This document shows, one piece after another, positions 56,089 to 64,000 of a stretch of 64,000 bases of DNA. A model generated the notes under the pieces. That model saw nothing but the letters and a program-made list of their open reading frames with translations, ran no database searches and was not told the DNA's origin. The DNA is from Haematococcus lacustris (Eukaryota; Chlorophyta; Chlorophyceae; Chlamydomonadales; Haematococcaceae): assembly GCA_030144725.1 (NCBI GenBank), contig JASKMD010000026.1, positions 8,708,100-8,772,099 on the forward strand, given 5' to 3'. Position 1 is the first letter of the stretch. Each line of letters begins with the position of its first letter. Made by a program: the position numbers and the translations under genes.

Positions 56089-56835
56089 AGCAAGGGCTCA
56101 AGTCGGGTTATCGCATAACAGGGCCCAGGCTGGGCCTGGCAGGGAGTGAGCGGTCACATGTTTGGGTGGCTGCGTCGATCGCAGTGTTCGACCTACGGTT
56201 GGCACACAGGTACTAAGACAATGCAGGGTTGATGCAGCGTTAGCTGTTTGGTGCGTGTTTCAAATGTCCACCTAACTGGTGGACAAAATGTCCACAAGTT
56301 CGGTGGACATTTTACCGAGAGGATTGATTGGTTCGGCGTTCAGGTGCTGCGTTGTGTGTGAGAGGTCACAGGGTCACGGCTCGGGTTGACAGGGCGCAGC
56401 GCTGCGCCCGCGGACCATCTAATCGTATTGGGTAAGGTCCTGAAGCGGGGGGGCCTGGTTCGGAGGCTGGGCAAAATACCGACGTATGTTAGATAAATTT
56501 TCGCAGCATTGTCGGAATTCTTACCGGGTGACTTATCTGTAGCTGAGGCTATCGCGGTAACTCACGCGCGCTGAAACTCGCGTTTTGCACTGAAGCCTCC
56601 CAGATCACTCCGCCCGCCATTCCCGCGGACTGTGAACATGGTCGCTCGCTGCAGCCTGGGGCTCAACAGGGTGCGACCGTACGTGGGTCGCAGGTCGAAG
56701 CGCAAGATTCCCTGGGTTGGGTCGGGACCCCTCATGGCCCGGGCCCTTCCTGACACCTGCCTGACCCTGCCTCCATGCATGCAGAGCATCTCACTGAGGT
56801 GTCAGCAGCACCGTGCGTGGACTCTGATAAAGTCC

Positions 56836-57423
56836 TTTACACAACCTTGTCATGGATGTCCCGGAGCCGGGACGTGTGCAACTGGCGTAGCACCGTGCGG
56901 CATGCGATGACAGCCTAGTCTGCTACACGCCCATCATGCCAGTTTCCTTGTAAACGAAATAAGCCCGACAGCCGATCAGCCGGTCGCTCTCTCAACATCG
57001 CGCAGCGCAAGTGCATTGTGGAGGTGCTTCGCAATGACGTGGTGGACTCCTGACGCTCTAAGGGCAAGTACAGCCGGCGATACTAATTCCTCCCGGCTCA
57101 ATGAACCCGACGTTGTTTCCTTTGCGTAAGCGCGCACCTAGTCCTATTTCTTTGGAAGTGTTGGGCCCAAATGGTCCTACAGCCTAGAAGTACGACTGAA
57201 CTAGAGGTAAACTCAGACATGTCAAGCTCTCTAGGCTACACGAAGCTTGCTTTATTGCATGTATTCCCACCGTTACATAAAGTATGATGTCTCGTCCTTG
57301 GTGCATCTCTCAGTGTAGGAATAGCATAAGTTGCCATGAAGTTATTTACCTGGTGCATAGCTACTCCCACCACCACCACTTCCTAACCTACCCCTGATCT
57401 GCCCAGCCTCAGCCAGCCACCTT
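56836..57423. other. Intergenic, nothing recognised
   Basis: No ORF or repeat of note. Confidence 0.5.
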
Positions 57424-57978
57424 ATGGGTTGCCACAGCAAACGCATTAAGGCCATCAAAGCCAATGGTGCTCAGGGGAGTGCTTGTGCAACAGCAGCTCG
57501 GCAACAACATGCCCTCATGTCTGCAGCTGCTGCCACAGAGGCAGAACTTGACGAGGCCAGATCCCAGCAGCCTTCTGTTAGTATGGGTTATGTCAGCACA
57601 TGCTAGGGCCATAAGCGCCCACGCAGCTGCCTTGGTCGGGTCGCCCAGCAACAGGTGACCCTAGACCTGCAGCAGCTGCAGGGTGCCCAGCACCAGCTGG
57701 CTCAAGACCATCAGCACCTGAAGGGTGCCCAGCAGCAGCTAGCTCTGGACCAGCAACAGCTAAAGGGTGCCCAACAGCGGCTAACTCTAGACCAGCAGCA
57801 GCTGAAGGGTGCCCAGCAGCAGCTAGCTCTGGACCTGGAGAAGCTGCAGGGTGCCCAGCAGCAGCAGGCTCAGGCCCTTGAGCAACTGCAGAATAGCAGG
57901 ACGGGGCTGGAGCGCAGCGAGCTACTGTTGCGTCAGCACATGGACGCATGCATGAGGCGAGAGCTTGACCTGCTGTGA
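57424..57978 (+). CDS. Coiled-coil protein with heptad-like repeats
   Basis: 57424-57600 (MGCHSKRIKAIKANGAQG, then a Gln/Ala-rich part) is probably joined by an intron to 57655-57976, which encodes repeated 14-residue units of the type LDQQQLKGAQQQLA (42 bp, at least five) and ends LERSELLLRQHMDACMRREL. Strong coiled coil. It lies just upstream, on the same strand, of a fragment homologous to the transposon ORF at 12275-12778, so it may belong to the same kind of element. Confidence 0.45.
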
Positions 57979-58029
57979 CCTGCTGTGACATGCTGTAACC
58001 TACTGTTCCCCATGTGCTATTGACCTGTT

Positions 58030-58270
58030 GTGCCCTGCCCCATGTGCAGGGCACACACCATGGACCTGCCCAGCCATACAGGCATGCAACCTTGCAACAT
58101 TGCAAGCTCCTACATGACCTTGACTGTGCATCTGTTGAAGGAGTATGCCCGGGGGTGCTTGGGCTGGAAAGGCAAGAGGTTGACGCAGAACAAGCCATTG
58201 CTCAGGGCTGACATACTGGAACATCTGAGGTGGGAGCAAGAGGTGGAGGAGGATCAGGTCGGGTCAGGTC
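58030..58270 (+). pseudogene. Fragment homologous to the transposon ORF at 12275-12778
   Basis: The plus frame reads CNIASSYMTLTVHLLKEYA, then LGWKGKRLTQNKPLLRAD and ILEHLRWEQEVEEDQ, colinear with the C-terminus of the minus-strand ORF of the 11801 transposon. It begins with CPMCRAHTMDLPSHTG, a short Cys motif. It ends abruptly in a GGTCGGGTCAGGTCAGATCA run. Confidence 0.7.
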
Positions 58271-58292
58271 AGATCAGGTCTATGCACCACCG

Positions 58293-59334
58293 TTACTTGC
58301 CTGGGTTGGAGTAATGCTGCTGCATGGCCACCGCCAGCTGCATGGAGTGTGCGTCGATGTTGTTGGCGTCACCCATCAGGTTGATGCTGCCCAGATCCTG
58401 CAGCTTGACCAGCAACGCCTCGTTGCTGGGGTCCTCAAAGACTGGCATGAGCATGGGGTGGCGGCGCTGTCCTTTGCGCACAAGGCGCCGCTGCAGCTGG
58501 TTGTAGACTGTCTGGAAGTTGGGGTTGGCGAAGAACTTGCATAAGTCTTTCAGCTGCCTGAGCATGACTGGGTCCTCGCAGTCAAGGGGCAAGGGAGGGC
58601 CAGTGGGTGTTGCGGGTGCAAGGGCTGCCAGGCGGGCGTTGCAGCGCCTTTGGGGGGTTGCACGACTGGCTCAGGTTCTGACTCTGACTCCGAGTCAGAC
58701 TGTGGCTCTGGCTCAGAGCCAAAGTTTGACTCGGAGTCAGAGTCGATGTCACACTCCATGCTGGCAGGCTGGGCAGGGGCACGCGGGGGGAGTGGGGGTA
58801 GGGGGCTTGGGGGGGGTGCACGGCTGGAGGCTGAGTGGCGCTGCGGTACCCCGGGATGGGGTAACCCACCAGGCACGTTAGGAAGATTCTGAGCACAAAC
58901 AACGACGCAATCACGCGAAGCTGGGAGTGAATTTCAGCCCGCAACTGGAGGTGCGCCCGTAGCTGGCGCCTAGTCTTCTTGCACCCGCGCAGCACAGCGC
59001 CCTCCGGGACCTTGATTACCTGCGGCCATGCACAATCAACATTTTGACAGGCCACTTTGACAGGCCAAGACACGATGCGGGGACACAAACAGTGCGGGGA
59101 CACACAAGGCGGGCGCGGCCTGTCACCTGACGTTTGCGCGTGGTCCAGCCATCCCGACGCTCCTGTCGTTGCTTGCCTTGAGGGGAACGAGACGCTGCGA
59201 TGGAACCAGCGGGAGCGAGGGTTACCACACAGCGCGTAAATCAGGGAGCCCACAGTCGGCTAGGGACACGAACCTTTCTGTTTTTTTTCGGGTTCTTTTT
59301 GTGCTTGTCGCCGCCCTTCCGCTTCTCCTTAGCC
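58293..59334 (-). CDS. Basic/acidic nuclear-type protein, several exons
   Basis: Start ATG at about 59334 (MAKEKRKGGDKHKKNPKKNR), then an exon with GKQRQERRDGWTTRKRQ (about 59165-59120, GTGACA donor), then VIKVPEGAVLRGCKKTRRQL and AHLQLRAEIHSQLRVIAS (about 59020-58880), a strongly acidic Ser/Glu repeat (SDSESESEPEPVVQPPKG, about 58740-58660), and CEDPVMLRQLKDLCKFFAN, NPNFQTVYNQLQRRLVRKG, INLMGDANNIDAHSMQLAV up to 58293. Lys-rich N-terminus and acidic centre suggest a nuclear or nucleolar protein. No family recognised. Confidence 0.45.
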
Positions 59335-59370
59335 ATCACGCGATGCGCATCAAGACGGGCGGTGGCCTTT

Positions 59371-59475
59371 TCAAGCAACTTGGGTTTCCCGTGAGATACA
59401 CGGTTGTGTGACGCTACATTCCAGCCAGATCACAGTGCTGCCACCGCTACTGCCCCCGCTGCTGCTGCTGCTACT
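59371..59475. mobile_element. Third copy of the Fanzor 5' segment
   Basis: TTTCCCGTGAGATACACGG, TGACGCTACATTCCAGCCAG and ACAGTGCTGCCACCGCTACT match the 5' segment of copies D (40885 onward) and H. It is cut off at 59476 by a GGTCACC transposon; after the transposon TGCTGCGCCC resumes for only a few bases. Confidence 0.75.
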
Positions 59476-60997
59476 GGTCACCCCCGCCATTGGCCCCGCA
59501 ATTCACTTTTTGACACCGTCTTTGATCCGATGCACGTAATTCTTTCACCATTGGGCTCTACATCCCACAACGGTGTCGCTAGCAGGTTAGGCCCTCTTTT
59601 GTCGATTGTACTGCATTGTCTCGACGACTTGATTAGCTTCGCAATGTCATTCTCCACCTGTTTGTATGCTTGTCGCAATAGGAGAGGTGGATTGGTGGCC
59701 GGAGGCATGTCCGTGCGGAGCAGCCTTTGCTACCGTCGGACTCGCAACTCGCGATTACTTCCCAGGTAAGCACGGGGTGCTATTTCTTAACGCGTGTTGC
59801 ATACGATGCTAACACATGCAACCAAATTTGCTGACCTGCACAGGTGCTTGGCTGTTTTGAGGATCAGCACCAATCCCACATCAGCCCTAGGGTCTCCCAA
59901 GCAGCAGTGCAGCTAGGCAATCAGACCTTGAAAACAGTGAGCTCGAGGTGAGTAAGGTTGTATTATACCTCACCTTGTCTAGGTCAGTTTGATGTTCACT
60001 CGCACACTTGCGCAACGCGTGACAGGCATGAACAACTTAGGGAAGCACACAGCAGTCCCCAACCTGATTTTCATGCATTGTTTTTGATAGGTAATGTCTC
60101 TTATGTGGGCCTGACATGGTTATGTGTATTTTGCTGCAGGATGCCATCCAAAAGATACCAGTGCCCAGCCCAGCCCAGCCCAGCCTGATTTGGTGCCATG
60201 GGGCATAAGCAGCAAGGCAAGGTGCTTAGCAGTCCCGTAGTGAGTGTTAGCTATAGCAAGGAGATGCAGCCAGTCCTTGCTTGTTGTGCACATAGCATAG
60301 GTGGTGCGTGAGGCATGAGTCATTGTGTTGTTGTGGTGGTGGTGTGTTGTTGAGGTGGTGGTTGAGGTGGTGGTGGTTGTGTGGTGTTGCCACCTTCTTA
60401 CATCGATGCATGTGCTTGGCATCAGCGATACATGTCTTCTGTAGTGGTGTTGCAAGGCGTTTGAGCATCGATACATGTCGATGCTGTAATGGTTTTGCGT
60501 GACATGTGCCTGCTGAAGTTGAGGGAGAAGGTTGAGGCACCACGGCACATGTAACAATGAAAGCAAAAGCCATCCCGAGCCATCCCGAGAACATAATGCC
60601 AAGTATTGATGTAGTGCTGTCATCATGTAGCTTGTATTTGCATAGAGTCATGCCGCGACGTAAATGAGGTAAGGGGTGCCAGCTGGCTGACTTGTGCGCA
60701 TATTCACGAATTATATGCTCCATGCACTGACATGCAAGCAGGCGTACTGCACTTGTGCCGTTGGCTTACGGCGTGCGTAGAAGGATTGCCAGCCTCGTCT
60801 TATGATGTGCGTGAGTCTTTTAGGAGCGGAAGGCACAGGTCAGGTTTGGGCGGGCGCCGATCTGAGTTAGTGTTTTGCGGCTGCTGGGTGCCGCATACGC
60901 CTGTTACACCCGGCTGCGTCAAAACTTTGTCACGAGCTACACGGAGATTCGCGCCCCAGACCGTCTCACATTTGCGGGGCCAATGGCGGGGGTGACC
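59476..60997. mobile_element. 1,522-bp DNA transposon with GGTCACCCCCGCC ends
   Basis: Perfect 24-bp terminal inverted repeats (GGTCACCCCCGCCATTGGCC at 59476; reverse complement ending at 60997). The ends are a variant of those of the 11801 element but the interior is unrelated. Flanks TACT and TGCT could be a mutated 4-bp duplication. ORFs inside are weak; 60300-60380 is GTGGTG-rich. Confidence 0.88.
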
Positions 60998-61126
60998 TGC
61001 TGCGCCCTTTATTGACCTTCAGTCACACAGTGCACACCCAGTACACATTAGCAAACTTACAGTCTGCACCTCCATGTGTCATGCCATGTCATGCCATGCA
61101 AGTCTGGTGAAGCTAGGGGGTCAGCC

Positions 61127-61174
61127 CCCTTGTCCCTCACTAGGGCCTCAATTTGAGCCGGACCAGTAGTCGAC
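61127..61174 (-). mobile_element. 48-bp Fanzor-element 3' end (copy G1)
   Basis: Only the terminal 48 bp of the element (CCCTTGTCCCTCACTAGGGC, then CTCAATTTGAGCCGGACC), read here from its 3' end. It lies between two perfect 16-bp repeats, AGCTAGGGGGTCAGCC, at 61111-61126 and 61175-61190. Confidence 0.9.
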
Positions 61175-61264
61175 AGCTAGGGGGTCAGCCTGGACACAAT
61201 GCCATACAGCAGCACAACCTGCAATACAGCAATGTCATACAATGCAATACGCTCATCACTGCCC

Positions 61265-61412
61265 AGCACCTTGACCCACACTAGGGCCTTCATTAACATG
61301 GACCACTAGGCGTGGACCACTACAAAATGGCACAATTTGTGTGGAGTTTCCCCATGCCCATGGCATGCACGTGGGCATGGTCGCCTACCACCTACACCAT
61401 TGCCTGACCCCT
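61265..61412 (-). mobile_element. Fanzor-family 3' tail, B-like variant (G2)
   Basis: Reverse complement matches the tail of copy B: GGTCCACGCCTAGTGGTCCA, GGCATGGTCGCCTACCACCTACACCATTG-type blocks (61375-61405) and a CACTAGGGCCTTCATT terminus. No ORF part and no clear flanking repeat. Confidence 0.7.
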
Positions 61413-61418
61413 GCAAGA

Positions 61419-62628
61419 TCAGCGTCGCAATCGGCTGCGCCGCTCATCACCCTCATTCTTTGCATGACGTGCCTCAGCACCTGCTGGTGGTGCCTCACTG
61501 TCTGAGTCAGAGTAGCCCACATGCCACTTGGTGCCGCCGTTTGCGCCAACCCCACCAGCACTGGCAGCGAGCTGTGGCTCCTCTGCCCCTGATGGTCGTT
61601 TACGGCTTTGTCGTGCCAGCTCCGACGGCAGCACCTCTTTTTCAGTGCTGCCACCTGAACGCCGCAGCCGTGAATCAGAACCAGCCTGCTGCTGCACGGA
61701 CTCCTGCAGGCACACCAGGAAGGGCCACAGTACGCTACTTTGCCGGTGATAACTTGTTGTACTGGTCGGCAGATGGAGGGTGACCTGCTAGAGACCCAGG
61801 TGGCATTAAGCATACAAGTGATGAAGTCATGTGGCTGTGTAAGCAGATTGAGAGGCACGGCAACCCACAGCACATCACCCTCTGGTCAAACCCTGTTGGC
61901 TGATTGGATGAACAGGAGCGATGACAGTTGCCCTTACCTTGATACTTTGACTCAGCAAGCGGCCAACTCCTGCCTGGGCCTGCTTTTGCCAATTCTCTCC
62001 CCATTTGCTTTTGGGCGTTGGGCGCACCGGGGGATGAACGGCAGGTGCAGATGGAGAGATCTCCAAAGTGGTGGACACTGCCTTCGCCTCCAGCGGCAGC
62101 ACAGCAGCTGATACAGGAGCAGCTGTTGAAGCTGCTGGTTGCACCACGGTAGCCTTAGCAATCAGCCCTTCAGTAGCCACAGTAGGTTGCTTAGGGGGGC
62201 TGTGCAGCAAAAGCAAGAAGCCAAACTTGGTTAGAGCGGGACATCAGGATTCCGAAGAACCGATCAGGATTTGACGCTGGTCACTGGAACATAACTGCGC
62301 ACCTTCGCTCAGGGCTGGAATCGCGCGAGTGCCGGGACTTCTTGCTGTGCTTTGAGCTGCGTTCTTTGCTCTTGAGCTTCTTGTGCTTCTTATGTTTCTT
62401 CTGTTTCTTGTGCGCTTCGACGTCGGCATCGCGACCAGAGCCGTTACGTCCAGTAGGCTGTGGATCAGCGCCATCCGTCTCGCTGTCTGAGCCACTGGAT
62501 CCCCCTGGGGATGTGAGAACAGCGCTGACACTCGGTAGCGACCTGCATGCAGCATGCAAAATCAAATATCTAGAAAACCCTGCAACAAACGTCCCTAGTG
62601 ACCGTTCATACAACAAACACCGCCTCAA
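61419..62628 (-). CDS. Lys/Ser-rich nuclear-type protein
   Basis: Exons on the minus strand: about 62560-62300 (LPSVSAVLTSPGGSSGSDSE, then repeated KKHKKHKKLKSKERSSKHSK and SRHSRDSSPER); about 62200-61950 (PKQPTVATEGLIAKATVVQP, VRPTPKSKWGENWQKQA); and 61715-61419 (ESVQQQAGSDSRLRRSGGST, PSELARQSRKRPSGAEE, KWHVGYSDSDSEAPPAG). The K/H/S-rich and RDSSPER stretches resemble RNA-processing proteins. No domain recognised, so the exact role is open. The stop lies 7 bp from the G2 tail. Confidence 0.5.
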
Positions 62629-62639
62629 CCGCGCTGAAA

Positions 62640-64000
62640 CCTACAGGCTTGCATCCCAAATTATGCCGTGCACACGGGCTTTGTAGATGCGCTATGATCT
62701 GGTAAGCTTTGAGTTCGACGTGGATGTCTGAGCTGAGATCCACACATGAATGCCTGCATCCTTGTGCGTTGATGGTACGAGTTGTAGCGACACAAGCTAC
62801 TTCCCCAAACCCACGACCTCACGCATCTCAAGTGCCGACTGCGTCAATGGTCCGTGGCTAAGTGACTATTTATGCTAATCCTACAATTGCCCATACAAAC
62901 ATTGAAGATAACTGCACCATGTACCTACATCTTGAAAACGCACGTGTAACTCTTCACCCCATTCAGATACTACCAACACCAAGATGTAAATGGACCCCTG
63001 CAAGGCAACCCTGCTATCTGCCCCCCCCATCTCCTTCAACCCAGCTTGCAGCCAGTGCATACTTACTAAAGCACTGCTACCATGAAACAAAACAAAACTG
63101 CACTGCTTACAAACAGGCATCCCTCGTCCTTGGCATGAGACGACCACAAAGGGAGTGTCCGACCTCGCATGAAGGCATGTTTGACCTAGGGGGCACCCTG
63201 CGCCCTGCCATGCACTGTGGCGGGCTCTGTGCTCACCAGAGACCATCTGTTGCAAGCGCGCTGGCGCTGCAATGAGGCAGTGCTGCAGTCTGGTATGATG
63301 CACTGCTGCCTGCCTGCCTGCTACTACAAATGCAGCCAGCGCAATGCTGCTGGCGCATGCAAGAAGTGCTTGCTGTTTGCATCGCATGCACCTTGACGCA
63401 TGGTGCATAGGCTGGCCAGACTGGCCAAAGGATACCATGCACCTATGTTGCGCACCCTGGTGCATGCACCCTACTGCAGCCTGATGCCGGGATCACTGAG
63501 GCTGGGCTGGAGCACTTGCTGACTGTTCAATGCAAGGGCTGCAGCTGGCAGGTGCATGATCGCTGCCTTAAGTGCAGTGGCACAACACATGTTGTTGGTG
63601 TACTGAGAGACTATGCATCGGCCATGCCTTTAGTACTTTACTGCAGCGCCGCAAGTGGGCCGGCTCCACAACATGCATCATGATCAAATGATCACATAAA
63701 AACCACACCTTGCACTGCATACTAGCAACAAATACTTCAGCTAGTGCTTGTAGAGATGCACTGCCACAGTTGGCACGCGACGGTGCGCCCACAACCATGC
63801 CGCTGTTGGAAGTTGCAACACACCTGCTGCTTTTCAATGTTTCTAGATCGTCCACCTGCGTTACACCCACACATCAGCACAGCACGCTCAACATCATGCA
63901 GGCCCACAGCTTTGCGGCACTGGGCGAAATACTGCGTGTGACACATGGCTGCGTGTCTGTAATAAAGCCATTGAGGCAAGGCAGGGTAGCTACGCAAGCT
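62640..64000. other. No convincing gene
   Basis: A plus-strand reading at 63490-63630 contains CKGCSWQVHDRCLKCSG, a possible zinc-binding motif, preceded by CSQRNAAGACKKC at about 63330 in a different context. Stops separate them. Possibly a decayed transposase Cys cluster. Nothing else supported. Confidence 0.3.

Larger units (their letters stand above)
53004..56539. mobile_element. 3,536-bp transposon with perfect 209-bp TIRs
   Basis: The left arm 53004-53212 and right arm 56331-56539 are identical reverse complements over all 209 bp, starting CAGATAAGTCACCCGG. TAGCTGA directly flanks both sides (52997-53003 and 56540-56546). The homologous unoccupied site in the other copy (about 11870) has a single TAGCTGA, so this is the target-site duplication. 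The interior has a minus-strand gene, a pentanucleotide array and a minisatellite, but no recognisable transposase. Arm identity indicates recent movement. Confidence 0.95.
52928..56835. mobile_element. Second copy of the GGTCACCCCGG transposon, split and truncated
   Basis: 52928-53003 matches the terminal sequence of the 11801-13782 element. 56547-56835 matches its subterminal and inner part (reverse complement of about 13400-13690), including GCTGAAACTCGCG and GGTCGCTCGCTGCAGCCTGG. A 3,536-bp element is inserted between these parts. The distal end is missing beyond about 56835. Confidence 0.85.

Noticed and set aside
62881..63465. 194-residue minus-strand ORF
   Set aside because: No motif, composition like non-coding DNA, and no splice support.

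Overview
The window is eukaryotic nuclear DNA. Genes are interrupted by many short GT..AG introns, coding sequence is GC-rich and full of CAG/CTG (polyGln/polyAla) runs, and transposable elements lie between and inside genes. Codon use, low-complexity style and the protein families present (a HECT ligase, an F-box/LRR protein, a plant-type IRPGC module, an organelle-type RlmN, Fanzor genes) suggest a chlorophycean green alga of the Chlamydomonadales. The Fanzor and repeat style is what I would expect of Haematococcus, but that is recollection and was not tested.

Layout. 1-6350: repeats and two decayed Fanzor copies (A, minus; B, plus), with two small hypothetical genes on the minus strand. 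7631-10274: a secreted protein built from four Trp/Cys modules, with a Fanzor fragment (C) in its third intron. 10774-13782: a dead hAT-like transposase, then a 1,982-bp transposon with terminal inverted repeats (TIRs). 13967-18510: a HECT E3 ubiquitin ligase. 19021-25160: a polytopic membrane protein with an SPL-like IRPGC module, whose 3' end has been duplicated and inverted. 25560-28560: Fanzor relics and a LINE 3' end split by a 344-bp MITE. 29307-33592 (minus): an F-box/LRR protein with a short Fanzor-derived insertion in an intron. 36409-39560 (minus): a homeodomain-like protein. 39878-41079: Fanzor fragment D. 41724-45857 (minus): a WD40-like protein. 46125-46688: Fanzor fragment E. 46715-51362 (minus): an RlmN-type radical-SAM rRNA methyltransferase. 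52928-56835: a transposon into which a second, 3,536-bp transposon with perfect 209-bp TIRs has jumped. 57424-62628: coiled-coil, nuclear-type and Lys/Ser-rich genes among transposon pieces. 62640-64000: no convincing gene.

The most interesting signal is the Fanzor family (eukaryotic relatives of TnpB, the OMEGA RNA-guided nucleases). About ten loci carry parts of one element: a 5' segment, a Fanzor ORF, and a 3' tail with an inverted-repeat hairpin. Several copies share the same 3' terminus, have different 5' truncations or internal deletions, and are flanked by direct repeats of about 8 to 22 bp. One copy is only the last 48 bp of the element between two perfect 16-bp repeats. These are hallmarks of target-primed reverse transcription, not of the serine-recombinase movement usually assumed for Fanzor-bearing IS607-like elements. 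All Fanzor ORFs here are truncated or broken, so an autonomous copy, if one exists, is elsewhere in the genome.

Gene models were built by eye from frame changes, splice signals and family motifs. Exon ends in the evidence fields are worked out where stated; otherwise outer limits are approximate.
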